Below are positions 35,617 through 44,215 of a DNA stretch of 64,000 nt, piece after piece; the stretch's first letter is position 1; each line of letters begins with the position of its first letter. Both the position numbers and the translations under genes were made by a program. Below the pieces are notes generated by a model, which saw only the letters and a list, made by a program, of their open reading frames with translations, was not told the DNA's origin and did no database searches. Location of the stretch: NCBI GenBank assembly GCA_020630795.1, contig JAHDIK010000011.1, positions 62,001 through 126,000 on the forward strand. The letters are read 5' to 3'. This DNA comes from Colwellia sp. GTDB lineage: Bacteria; Pseudomonadota; Gammaproteobacteria; Enterobacterales; Alteromonadaceae.

Positions 35617-36468
35617 ATGATGAAAATAGAATTACTTAAAACATTTTTAGAGGTTAGCCGAACACTTCATTTTAGAATTTCTTCTGAGAATCTATTTATT
35701 ACTCAATCGGCCGTTAGTGCACGCATTAAGTTACTCGAAGAAGACCTTGGAGTTTTGCTATTTGACCGCAGCCAAAAACACCTAAAATTAACACCTGAAG
35801 GGCATCGACTCATTAAACACGCAAATGAGTTAATTTTCATGTGGCAAAAAGCAAAACAAGATGTTGCTATCGCAGAAGGCAACAATATGCAACTGGTAAT
35901 AGGCTCTATGATGTCTATTTGGGATATAGTGCTACAAGATTGGCTCCTAAAAATTCACCGCAATATCGAAGACTGTAGCTTATTTACAAGTACATCAAAT
36001 CCGCTAGATTTAAGAAAAAGCTTACTAAATAGAGTAATTGATATTGCGTTCTTATTCGAACCAAATCATATAGAAGATATTATTTCCGAAAAAGTAACAA
36101 CGGTTCCATTACATCTTGTTTCGACAGAAGTAGAAGACACAAGCAAGACATACGATTTAGACAATTTTGTTATGGTTGACTATGGTGAGTCTGTTAACTC
36201 AAATTATATACGTGACTATCATGAAGCTCCTGCAGCTAAACACTACATGAGCCAACCAACTATCGCATTAAACTTTATTTTAGATGGGGGTGGAAGCGCG
36301 TACTTACCGAGGCAATTGACGTTTGAACATGTTAGAAGTGGTAAATTATTTCTAGTAGAAAATGCTCCTGTTTATTCTCGTGAAATATATGCAAGCTACC
36401 TTGCTAAAAGCCAAAAAATAGACATTATCGAACAAGCACTCAACTTGTTCCCTTATGTAGACATATAA
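35617..36468 (+). CDS. LysR-family regulator, HdfR type
   Basis: This 283-residue protein has an N-terminal winged HTH of LysR type (LKTFLEVSRTLHFRISSENLFITQSAVSARIKLLEEDLGVLLFDRS). The effector domain is shorter and HdfR-like (NNMQLVIGSMMSIWDIVLQDWLLKI). HdfR represses flhDC in E. coli and activates other genes. Here it faces the rimK operon across 147 bp, so it may control that operon. Two consecutive ATGs (35617, 35620) are possible starts. Confidence 0.88.
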   Translation: MMKIELLKTFLEVSRTLHFRISSENLFITQSAVSARIKLLEEDLGVLLFDRSQKHLKLTPEGHRLIKHANELIFMWQKAKQDVAIAEGNNMQLVIGSMMSIWDIVLQDWLLKIHRNIEDCSLFTSTSNPLDLRKSLLNRVIDIAFLFEPNHIEDIISEKVTTVPLHLVSTEVEDTSKTYDLDNFVMVDYGESVNSNYIRDYHEAPAAKHYMSQPTIALNFILDGGGSAYLPRQLTFEHVRSGKLFLVENAPVYSREIYASYLAKSQKIDIIEQALNLFPYVDI

Positions 36469-36599
36469 ATAATCTTATGCCACATATTTAGAAATAGAAT
36501 AAACAGCTCACACTACTCAAACTATTTAACCTAAAAATAATTTACATAATATGAACTGTTTAAAATTTATCTTAATAAAGCATGAGTTTGAATAACTCG

Positions 36600-36824
36600 C
36601 TAAAATTTATTAACTTCTAATTCATCATTAACACACTGAATCATATAAAAATTTAAATCTATTTTTTCAATTTTTTCTTCTTGTGCTAATGCTTTGCACT
36701 CTCGAACTACTATTTCAACGATGCTGGTTGATGCTTTTTTAAAAGTATTTTTTTCTTTAGCAATAACAGGAAAAATCAACATTAGAGCCACTGATAAAAT
36801 ACTTAGCTTATTCCTTATTGACAT
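36600..36824 (-). CDS. Small exported hypothetical protein
   Basis: This 74-residue protein has a plausible signal peptide (residues 1-22, ending VIA). The mature peptide of about 50 residues contains two cysteines (VRECKAL and IQCVNDE), which could form a disulfide in the periplasm. Its start overlaps the stop of the upstream gene by one base (TAATG), so the two are translationally coupled. I do not recognise the family. Confidence 0.6.
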   Translation of the reverse strand: MSIRNKLSILSVALMLIFPVIAKEKNTFKKASTSIVEIVVRECKALAQEEKIEKIDLNFYMIQCVNDELEVNKF

Positions 36825-37042
36825 TAATGTTGAAACTCACCATAAAGCGTATCGATTTCTCGCGATAAACGTCTTCTCTCTTCGAGAGAATCAAGCCTTC
36901 TCTTTATTTCAAGTTTCTTTTTTACTTTTTGTTTAATAGCAATTTTATTCTTTGAGCCATACGCAATTTCAAAACCTGAAATTCCGGTTTCTAAATACGA
37001 ATCATCGTCAAAGTTTGCATCATCATATTCATTAATATTCAT
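36824..37042 (-). CDS. Small acidic/basic hypothetical protein, resembles PA3496-type family
   Basis: This is 72 residues if translated from ATG 37042. That start is preferred over an in-frame ATG eight codons upstream because AAAGGAAA lies just before it. The N-terminus is acidic (EYDDANFDDDSYLE). The C-terminus is a charged helix (KKKLEIKRRLDSLEERRRLSREI) that recalls the small PA3496-like family linked to envelope integrity. That resemblance is loose. It is coupled to the exported small protein gene downstream. Confidence 0.6.
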   Translation of the reverse strand: MNINEYDDANFDDDSYLETGISGFEIAYGSKNKIAIKQKVKKKLEIKRRLDSLEERRRLSREIDTLYGEFQH

Positions 37043-37179
37043 TTCGTTTCCTTTAAAATTCGACATTGAATTCCAAGAAATAATGTGACGAAATATACAA
37101 TAAGGAAAGTGAAATATTTTTAGATTTTTAATAAATATTTTTGATTAATCATTAAAAGATATGAAAGTTAGAAGGAGCG

Positions 37180-38142
37180 TTAAAACCATTTATTTCGTCT
37201 AAATAGCCAAACTTGAACAATTACAACAACAACTAAAAACAATACAAACAACCCAAATGCGTTGCTGTTGTCAACGCCTGGCACTCCACCCACATTTATG
37301 CCAAGCAATCCGGTTAAAAAACCCAAGGGTAAAAAAACCGCAGCTACAATTGATAATACGTACATACGATTATTCATTTGTTCATTTAGGCGATTGGTTA
37401 CTTCCTCTTGAGTAACGCCAGCGCGGTCTCGAATAGAATCTAAGTCTTCCACAAACCGTATCAGCTGATCTGTCACTTCTCTTAAACGAATTTTTTCTTC
37501 GCTTGAGAACAAAGATATTTTTTCACTCAGGAGTTGCTGCATAGCCTCACGTTGTGGTGATAAATATCGGCGTAAAGATATCACTTGTCGGCGCAAATCA
37601 GCCAATACACTTCTAGACGAATAATTTTCACTAGCAAGAACTTCTTCTTCAATTACTGAAACTTTATCTTCCAAGTCATTAATCGTATCAGTCATCCTCG
37701 CCATTAATCGCTCAGTTAACTGAACAATAAGTTGCGCTGGAGAATTGGGGCCTTGTCCATGTTGAAGGTCGCTTACAATATCAGTTACCGATAATAGTGG
37801 ACGTTTTCTAGTACTGACTACACGATTTTTTTCAACCCAAAGTCGAATTGAAACCATATCTTCAGGATCACTGTTTGGAGAAAGGTTGACGCCTCTTAGA
37901 GATATTAATATCCCATCATTTACAATTGTTGCTCTAGGTCTTGTTTCTTCGCTTATTAACGCATTTACAACGATGGGGCTTAATTCACTTTCATTTTCCA
38001 ACCAAGCTTGAGTATCTGCTAAGCTATAGTCAAAGTGCAGCCAAGATGAACTAGTTATATCAACTTTTTCATGATTTTCGATACTTATAGCTTTATCATT
38101 TTCAACAAAATAAAAACCATAAAGTAAGCCTGTATTTTCCAT
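37180..38142 (-). CDS. zntB: Zinc transporter ZntB (CorA family)
   Basis: This 320-residue protein has a large cytoplasmic domain, a long coiled-coil (about residues 140-250) and two C-terminal membrane helices. The ZntB-type loop GINVGGVPG lies between them, in place of the GMN of magnesium CorA. WLHFDYSL, RPLLSVTDIVSDL and the C-terminal WLFRRNKWF are also typical. ZntB moves Zn2+ across the inner membrane, coupled to protons. It is monocistronic. Confidence 0.93.
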   Translation of the reverse strand: MENTGLLYGFYFVENDKAISIENHEKVDITSSSWLHFDYSLADTQAWLENESELSPIVVNALISEETRPRATIVNDGILISLRGVNLSPNSDPEDMVSIRLWVEKNRVVSTRKRPLLSVTDIVSDLQHGQGPNSPAQLIVQLTERLMARMTDTINDLEDKVSVIEEEVLASENYSSRSVLADLRRQVISLRRYLSPQREAMQQLLSEKISLFSSEEKIRLREVTDQLIRFVEDLDSIRDRAGVTQEEVTNRLNEQMNNRMYVLSIVAAVFLPLGFLTGLLGINVGGVPGVDNSNAFGLFVLFLVVVVIVQVWLFRRNKWF

Positions 38143-38269
38143 ATATCACCTACGAAAATTTAAATAGATTTATTGGAGAAAAAGAAGTGTGTTCATTACT
38201 GAATGTGAACCTATACACAGCTAGCAACGCAATAGATGCCATGCATTAAAACGTAGATTTTTGTATAAG

Positions 38270-38752
38270 CTATAAATTACTTAAATCTTTCCATTCATCG
38301 TCATTTAATATTTTTTCAGCGTCTAACAAAATAAGCAGTTCGCCATCTTTATTTGAAACACCATCAATAAACTTGGCGGTTTCATCGTTACCTACATTTG
38401 GCGCAATATCTACTTCACTCGCTTTTACACTAATAACTTCTGCAACACTGTCTACAAGAATACCAACAATTTGACCCGCAGCTTCCAAAATAACAATTCG
38501 CGTATTGTCGGTAACTTCAAGCTCTTCTAAACCAAAACGTTCTCGAGTGTTTAATACACTAATCACGTTACCACGCAGGTTGATAATACCTAACACATAG
38601 CTTGGAGCACCGGGGATAGGAGAGATTTCACTGTAACGCTGTATTTCTTGTACTTTTAAAACAGGAATACCATAACTTTCACCACTTAGTCTAAATTTTA
38701 CCCATTGAGTGGTTTCGTCTTTTTGGTTAGCTTCAGTTGCAAAATTGCCCAT
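38270..38752 (-). CDS. cheW: CheW-domain chemotaxis adaptor
   Basis: This 160-residue protein starts at ATG 38752, where GGAG is six bases upstream. An open frame extends 14 codons further but lacks a ribosome-binding site. The CheW fold is evident: WVKFRLSGESYGIPVLKVQEI, PGAPSYVLGIINLRGNVISVLNTRERFGL, VGILVDSVAEVI and LLILLDAEKIL. It couples receptors to CheA. It is divergent from the chemoreceptor gene at 39059, so the pair forms a small chemosensory locus. Other che genes are absent here. Confidence 0.92.
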   Translation of the reverse strand: MGNFATEANQKDETTQWVKFRLSGESYGIPVLKVQEIQRYSEISPIPGAPSYVLGIINLRGNVISVLNTRERFGLEELEVTDNTRIVILEAAGQIVGILVDSVAEVISVKASEVDIAPNVGNDETAKFIDGVSNKDGELLILLDAEKILNDDEWKDLSNL

Positions 38753-38921
38753 GTGTAACTCCGTAGCAAACATAACATACAAGAAAAATAGCAATAAAAT
38801 TACTATTACAAAATTAGATTACGCACCTTCACATAATCAACTCCAAAACTCAACTGAATCCATCTTATTTCAATTGATTTAGCACAACTCAAACGTAAAA
38901 TAAGCATGAAAAAACACCGAC

Positions 38922-38933
38922 ATTGTTAACAAT
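38922..38933. promoter_or_regulatory. Perfect ATTGTTAACAAT palindrome between cheW and the chemoreceptor gene
   Basis: This is the same 12-mer as the element in front of the agarase and AHG-operon genes about 12-23 kb away. It lies 126 bp before the chemoreceptor start, upstream of the PHO box. It may place chemotaxis under the agar regulator, or it may be chance. Confidence 0.4.
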
Positions 38934-38992
38934 ATGTAAAACCAGATCACGCATTTTTAACAACTAGCAAAAATAATCAAACAAAATTAAAT

Positions 38993-39026
38993 TTGTCATA
39001 AAATTGTCATAAAAAGCAGAAATAAT
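38993..39026 (+). promoter_or_regulatory. PHO box with correctly placed -10 element
   Basis: Two perfect tandem copies of TTGTCATAAAA (38993-39003, 39004-39014) give 7-bp TTGTCAT units at 11-bp pitch. This is the architecture of a PhoB-binding PHO box (CTGTCAT-N4-CTGTCAT). AATAAT at 39021-39026 lies 10 bp after the second unit, the usual -10 position in PhoB promoters that lack a -35 box. Confidence 0.65.
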
Positions 39027-39058
39027 TCAGCCAATCAAAAGTCCGTCTGGCTCCTATT

Positions 39059-40993
39059 ATGCGCGTTTCTCAATTTTTTAAGTTGTCTAGCATCGCTATT
39101 TTTACCTTCGCCCTTATATTTACGATGACACTATACTGGGTGTCAAACGCATACAAAACGAGTCGTATTGATAATCAGCAATATCAAGACATAAAAACAC
39201 TCGCGTCAATCAAGTTAAATAGAATTATCAACACCTACTTACAAACTGGAGATGCCACGTTATTAGCGGACGCAGACGTTGTTTTAAAACAAATATCAGC
39301 GCAAGCTAAAAACATTACGATTGACGGAATATCTAACAAAATCAACGAGCAAGTTGCATCGATTCAACTGTTACTTTCTACAAAAATTAGAGCGCTTGGT
39401 AAACTCAGCGGAGATCCCGCTGCTATTTTAAGAAACAACGAACAAAACATTAGTGGCATCAATAGCGATTTGAAAAAATACCTTAACCAAACTGTCATAA
39501 TACCTAACGATCAAAAACAAGTTTATAGCGATTTGCTCTTTAGTCTTTCAAATCAATTAGTTGAATTAATCAATTTGCGCGAAAAAGCTCTAGTAAATAA
39601 TAACGTACAAAAATCCGTTAATTTTGCAGTAGACAACTTAGCCATTACCTCACAAAAGTTAGCTCAATTTCCTGCATTAGCAATATTTGAAGCTGTAGAA
39701 GATGAAGATGACCTTAGTTTTGATGAAGACGAAGAACCTACGGACTTAAGCGAAGAAGCGATTGATGAACTTCAATCGCTGGTAAATCGCTACAAAAGCG
39801 AGCTTTCATCAACCTTAAAAACACAAGATAAGCAGTTACACACTAAACAAGAATTAGTCACTCAGTTAAACACACTTGAACAAACAATTACTCTCGGTGA
39901 GAAACACGTAATTGAGCAACAACTACTTACAGAAAGTAGCACACAACGTATAACGATAGGCTTAGTGGTGTGTTTAGTTATTTATTTGCTCATAAACCAC
40001 TTTTTACAACATAAAATTATTAGTAAACCGTTACAGCTATTACGAAACAGCTTTGTGCAGCTAGTTGATACTGGCAACGTAAGCAATATCACAGGTATAT
40101 CTGACAAAACCGAGCTGGGTGAAATATCAACAAGCTTTAACAAATTGGTTGCGATGCTAGGTGAGCAAGACAAAGAAAAAGCACAACAGCTCAGCGTGGT
40201 TTCAAACGCACTAAACACCATGGAAAATCAAGCAAACGCCATAAATAACACATCAGGTGAAGCAAGCGCCCACGTACAAAACGTTAAGCACCTCATGTTA
40301 ACTCTGAGCCAAGCCACAGACGTAGTTAACGGGCTATCACATCAAGTAGTAGAAAATGCAAAAAATACGCAAAACGCGATGGGTACAAGCCAAGAGCATG
40401 TAACACAAGTGATTGTTGCTAGTGAACAAACAAACGTGGCAGCGCAATCAAGTAAACACGAAATACTTCAACTAACAGAGTCGGTAAGCAGCGTAACAAG
40501 CATTATAGAAGTAATAAGTTCGATTGCCGACCAAACCAATTTACTTGCCTTAAATGCAGCTATTGAAGCAGCACGAGCCGGCGAACACGGACGAGGATTT
40601 TCAGTAGTGGCAGATGAAGTAAGACAACTTGCAAGCAAAACACAAGACTCTCTTACCCAAATCAGCGACCGCTTAACGCAATTAGAGTCAGCGAGTAAAA
40701 GTATTGAAAACACCATACTAGGTATCGAAGAAGCCTCAACCAAACAGCATAATATTGCCAATCAATTAAAGGTAAATGCTGAACAAGTAAGTGAACACGC
40801 TAAAGCGTCTGCCACCGTTGCTCAAGACACATTAGGGCAAATTACTATGCAACGTGAGCAATACTTAGTATTTGAAAAAGCGATGACGCAAGTAAACAAT
40901 CAAGTCGATCAGTCTAAACAACTTGCAGAGATCATTGTTAACGATGTAAAACGCCAAGTCATTGATATTAATACCACGCTAAAAATTGCGTAA
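39059..40993 (+). CDS. Methyl-accepting chemotaxis protein
   Basis: This 644-residue receptor has an N-terminal membrane helix (about 10-30), a helical periplasmic ligand domain (31-295) and a second helix (about 298-318). The ligand domain contains an acidic insert ([15 protein letters not shown], near 222-236). A HAMP domain spans about 320-375. The signalling tip [31 protein letters not shown] is near residues 495-525. No CheR/CheB pentapeptide is seen at the C-terminus. A PHO box precedes it, suggesting induction under phosphate limitation. The ligand is unknown. ATG 39059 lacks a good ribosome-binding site. Confidence 0.9.
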   Translation: MRVSQFFKLSSIAIFTFALIFTMTLYWVSNAYKTSRIDNQQYQDIKTLASIKLNRIINTYLQTGDATLLADADVVLKQISAQAKNITIDGISNKINEQVASIQLLLSTKIRALGKLSGDPAAILRNNEQNISGINSDLKKYLNQTVIIPNDQKQVYSDLLFSLSNQLVELINLREKALVNNNVQKSVNFAVDNLAITSQKLAQFPALAIFEAVEDEDDLSFDEDEEPTDLSEEAIDELQSLVNRYKSELSSTLKTQDKQLHTKQELVTQLNTLEQTITLGEKHVIEQQLLTESSTQRITIGLVVCLVIYLLINHFLQHKIISKPLQLLRNSFVQLVDTGNVSNITGISDKTELGEISTSFNKLVAMLGEQDKEKAQQLSVVSNALNTMENQANAINNTSGEASAHVQNVKHLMLTLSQATDVVNGLSHQVVENAKNTQNAMGTSQEHVTQVIVASEQTNVAAQSSKHEILQLTESVSSVTSIIEVISSIADQTNLLALNAAIEAARAGEHGRGFSVVADEVRQLASKTQDSLTQISDRLTQLESASKSIENTILGIEEASTKQHNIANQLKVNAEQVSEHAKASATVAQDTLGQITMQREQYLVFEKAMTQVNNQVDQSKQLAEIIVNDVKRQVIDINTTLKIA

Positions 40994-41089
40994 TTCTGAT
41001 AACTTTTTTCATGTTATAAAGCGATTTTCAGCAGCATAAAACTCAATAATCTTCTAAAATAGTAAGAGTATTTACGAAAGGTTATATAA

Positions 41090-41257
41090 ATGAGTAAATC
41101 CTTATGCAAATGGAAAAAAAAGGAAATAGATAAAGGCCTACACGAATTGGCACATATTGTTGATAAGCCCCGCTTTATCTGCAAAGATTGTGCACGTTGT
41201 GCGCATAGTAAAGGCTTTTTATGCAAACCTATAAAACTTCCATTATCTAACGACTAA
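41090..41257 (+). CDS. Small Cys-rich conserved protein (55 aa)
   Basis: A 55-residue frame starts at ATG 41090 after AAAGG and ends at 41257, 11 bp before the peroxiredoxin start. The sequence opens MSKSLCKWKKKEIDKGLHEL and contains FICKDCARCAHSKGFLCKP. Cysteines at 6, 31, 34, 37 and 45 suggest a metal-binding knuckle. Start context, codon use and length suit a real gene, and similar short CKWKKK proteins are, as far as I recall, common in Vibrio and Shewanella. No function is known to me. It may be co-transcribed with the peroxiredoxin. Confidence 0.65.
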   Translation: MSKSLCKWKKKEIDKGLHELAHIVDKPRFICKDCARCAHSKGFLCKPIKLPLSND

Positions 41258-41268
41258 CAAGGACCAAC

Positions 41269-41742
41269 ATGATCAAACAAAATGATGTAATGCCTGTAGG
41301 ACAATTACAAGAACTTAAAAACGGCGAAATGCTAACACATAACACTGCTGAATTATTCGCGAATAAAAAAGTGGTATTGTTTGCAGTACCGGGCGCGTTT
41401 ACTCCAACCTGTTCGGTTTCTCACTTACCGGGTTACGTTGTGTCTGCTGACGAATTAAAAGCCAAAGGTATTGATCAAATTATTTGTTTATCGGTTAACG
41501 ATGCGTTTGTAATGAGCGAGTGGGGTAAAAGCCAAAACGCTGAAAATATTTCAATGTTGGCAGATGGCGATGGCAGTTATACCAAAGCACTCGGTTTAGA
41601 AATGGACACGGCTGGTTTTGGTGGCATTCGTTCTCAACGATACGCCATGATCATCAACAACGGTGAAGTAACTAACTTACATGTTGAAAAACCAAAAGAA
41701 TTTGAAGTAAGTAACGCCGAAAGTATTTTAAACACACTTTAA
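41269..41742 (+). CDS. Peroxiredoxin (Prx5/glutaredoxin-dependent type)
   Basis: This 157-residue cytosolic enzyme has the peroxidatic motif PGAFTPTCSVSHLPGY (Cys48). The Prx5-like features VNDAFVMSEWGKSQ and MLADGDGSYTKALGLEMD also appear. It reduces peroxides using glutathione/glutaredoxin or thioredoxin, which fits with gor elsewhere in the window. A fused glutaredoxin domain is absent. AAGGA lies before ATG 41269. Confidence 0.92.
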   Translation: MIKQNDVMPVGQLQELKNGEMLTHNTAELFANKKVVLFAVPGAFTPTCSVSHLPGYVVSADELKAKGIDQIICLSVNDAFVMSEWGKSQNAENISMLADGDGSYTKALGLEMDTAGFGGIRSQRYAMIINNGEVTNLHVEKPKEFEVSNAESILNTL

Positions 41743-41753
41743 TTAATCTTAAT

Positions 41754-41772
41754 AGTAACGATTATCATTTTT
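41754..41772. promoter_or_regulatory. Putative Fur box upstream of ferritin
   Basis: The 19-bp segment around AACGATTATCATTTTT matches the Fur consensus GATAATGATAATCATTATC at 13 of 19 positions by hand alignment. It sits about 110 bp before the ferritin start, right after the peroxiredoxin stop. Confidence 0.35.
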
Positions 41773-41880
41773 TATATAATTGTTTTTATTGAAGTTTTTA
41801 CTTAAATAGCTTGAAAGAGGTTGGCGCTAAGTGCAAAATATACACTTTAAAAATCCTTCTTCTAACATTTGGAGCAAAAC

Positions 41881-42414
41881 ATGTTAAAACCTGAAATGGT
41901 TGAACAGCTAAACACACAAATTAATTTAGAGTTTTACTCTTCAAACTTATACCTGCAAATGAGCGCATGGTGTGAAGAACAAGGTTTTGAAGGCGCAGCA
42001 GAGTTTATGCGTAAACATGCGTTAGAAGAAATGGACCACATGACACGCTTATTTACCTACGTAAGTGAAACAGGTGCATTACCAATTTTAGGTGCGATTG
42101 ATGCGCCACCGCATGAATTTGAATCACTTGCTGACGTATTCGAAAAAACATATGAACATGAATGCTTAATTACAGAACGTATTAACTCGCTAGCGCATCA
42201 AGCATTTACGAATCAAGACTATTCTTCGTTTAACTTTTTACAGTGGTATGTTGCCGAGCAACACGAAGAAGAAACGTTATTTAAAAGCATTTTAGACAAA
42301 ATTAACTTAGTAGGTCACGACGGACACGCATTATTCTTTGTAGACAAAGATCTTGCTGAAATGGCGAAAGCTGGTGGAAGTAATGGCAGCATAATGACAG
42401 ACAACGCACAATAA
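41881..42414 (+). CDS. ftnA: Bacterial ferritin FtnA
   Basis: This is 177 residues from ATG 41881, with GGAG seven bases upstream. A TTG four codons earlier overlaps that ribosome-binding site and is rejected. The ferroxidase-centre residues are conserved: [52 protein letters not shown]. It should form a 24-subunit iron store in the cytosol. A possible Fur box lies upstream and a good terminator follows. Confidence 0.95.
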   Translation: MLKPEMVEQLNTQINLEFYSSNLYLQMSAWCEEQGFEGAAEFMRKHALEEMDHMTRLFTYVSETGALPILGAIDAPPHEFESLADVFEKTYEHECLITERINSLAHQAFTNQDYSSFNFLQWYVAEQHEEETLFKSILDKINLVGHDGHALFFVDKDLAEMAKAGGSNGSIMTDNAQ

Positions 42415-42449
42415 GCGCCCTGCCAATAAGTTGTTACTAACCTATAAAT

Positions 42450-42484
42450 AATGCCCTAGTTAACTTTATGTTCGCTAGGGCATT
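42450..42484 (+). terminator. ftnA terminator
   Basis: AATGCCCTAG at 42450-42459 pairs with its complement at 42475-42484, followed by TTT. It lies between the convergent ferritin and DUF4397 genes and could act both ways. Confidence 0.8.
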
Positions 42485-42507
42485 TTAGTATTTACTCGTG
42501 CAAAACT

Positions 42508-44022
42508 TTATTTAGCTTGTTCAATCATTTTAACTGAATAGCCTGTTACTGAATTCTCGTCGTTTTCTATCACAACAAACTGATCTGTCGACTCTTCATC
42601 TAACACTAGCTCAAAACTCGACAATACAATATCACTACTATCTACATCAGCTATTACATACACTTGATATGTATTATTAAGTAAATTGATTGACACTGGC
42701 TCAGCATAGGTTACAAATTTATTGTTGTATGCAGTACTTATCGTTTCATCACTTCTTACAAAATAAAGCCTGACGTAATTAAAATCATCACTGTCTACTA
42801 AATTAACCAACGACATATTATGGTCGTAAATACTTTCACGGGTGCTGTTGTCTACCACCAACGAATTCACTTTAATTTCAACTTCATCCACTAAGCCGTC
42901 ACCGTTTTCGTCTACGTCGCCATCACCATCGTGATCTACGTTTTCTTCATTAACATAGAAGAACACCGTTTTATTTGCGTTTTCAGTTAAGCTAAACAGG
43001 TGATTACTTAATAACGATGTGCTGTTGTCATTCGTTAACACATCAAGACTATAGTCGCCTTTATCTAAGATTATCGATTCGCTATACGCTCCTAATGCAA
43101 GGCCTTCAACGTCAGCCTCTTCATCAACACCGTTAATGAAGATATCGAGTGTACCGTCGTAGCCAGACAATAATTCATGATGCTTAATACCGTTGTAAAC
43201 GCTAAATTTAGCTTCAGCTTCTGCGTCTAAAAACTCTTGAGTTGAAGAGTTCGATACTTTGTCGATAGCATAGGGAGACGTACCCGCACCATTGTTTTCA
43301 CGCACCACCATTACATATTGAGATGGGTAACTAAACGCAATACTATTTGACTGATACAGCACCTCTGTACTACCTGCTTCGGTAATATAAAATACATAGT
43401 CTTCTTGGTCGTATTTAGTATTATCTGACAGCTCGGTATAGCTATAAGAACCAATAAGTTGCGCTTCGTTAAACGTTTCATCATCGTTAGACATGTAAAC
43501 ATCAACAGGCGCTGAATCAGCATGTATATTCAATATACGCATATTAAACAAATCGTCATCGGAGTCGTCTTCATCATCGATTTTTTCAATGTTGTAAATG
43601 TTAACCATAGGCGCATCAATACTTTCGCTCGCCACAATAAACTGAATTTTGTCTTTGCTTACGTTAATTTCACCTTCGTACACAATTTCTAGATCATCGC
43701 GGTCATTACTATCATCATCTTGCCAAGCAAGCTCAATCGCATAATTTTCTGTGTTTATTTCGTAATTAGTTAACGACCTTGTATATTCAACGCCATCAAA
43801 TGTCAGTTCAATGTGGTCATCGTCTTCATCGGTTAGATCTTCATCAATGGTAAGAAAAATAGCAGGAGCGTTTTTAGACGCATTATAAAAATTAACATAA
43901 CCTGTAGCATCATCCTCGCTATCAGAACCTCCGCACCCCGTTAGCGCCAGCAAACAACAAGATCCAACCATTACATAACTTGAATTGATAATCAGAGAAG
44001 AAGGTTTTTCGAAAAACTTCAT
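42508..44022 (-). CDS. DUF4397 lipoprotein
   Basis: This 504-residue protein has a signal peptide ending in a lipobox (LTGC, Cys30) and GGSDSEDD after the Cys. Two DUF4397-like Ig-type domains are suggested (GYVNFYNASKNAPAIFLTID near 42-60; FSVYNGIKHHELLSGYDGTLDIFING near 273-298). An acidic Asp/Gly repeat near 362-380 (DHDGDGDVDENGDG) looks like calcium-binding dockerin-type loops. It is strongly acidic, as is common for cell-surface proteins of marine bacteria. Function is unknown. It is monocistronic. Confidence 0.75.
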   Translation of the reverse strand: MKFFEKPSSLIINSSYVMVGSCCLLALTGCGGSDSEDDATGYVNFYNASKNAPAIFLTIDEDLTDEDDDHIELTFDGVEYTRSLTNYEINTENYAIELAWQDDDSNDRDDLEIVYEGEINVSKDKIQFIVASESIDAPMVNIYNIEKIDDEDDSDDDLFNMRILNIHADSAPVDVYMSNDDETFNEAQLIGSYSYTELSDNTKYDQEDYVFYITEAGSTEVLYQSNSIAFSYPSQYVMVVRENNGAGTSPYAIDKVSNSSTQEFLDAEAEAKFSVYNGIKHHELLSGYDGTLDIFINGVDEEADVEGLALGAYSESIILDKGDYSLDVLTNDNSTSLLSNHLFSLTENANKTVFFYVNEENVDHDGDGDVDENGDGLVDEVEIKVNSLVVDNSTRESIYDHNMSLVNLVDSDDFNYVRLYFVRSDETISTAYNNKFVTYAEPVSINLLNNTYQVYVIADVDSSDIVLSSFELVLDEESTDQFVVIENDENSVTGYSVKMIEQAK

Positions 44023-44215
44023 GGGTATTCCTTAAAATAAAAAAGTAACAACGCGCTGTAGAACTCTTTACACGACATTAAGTTCACAAAGGTTGCGTAC
44101 CTTTACGTTTATTTACATACCCTATGCACTTCTTTACATTGGCCCTAAAAACAACAACCTCGCTCAGCGTAAGTAACTCACGTATAATATGCAGCAACTT
44201 ATTGTTTTAATTTGA

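Noticed and set aside
38897-38924. A FliA (sigma28) promoter before the chemoreceptor, TAAA-N16-ACCGACAT
   Set aside because: Spacing is one base too long and the -10 part has several mismatches; the PHO-box promoter is a better explanation.
41869-41880. A TTG start for ferritin four codons upstream of the ATG
   Set aside because: It overlaps the GGAG ribosome-binding site that serves ATG 41881; the ATG product matches ferritin length.
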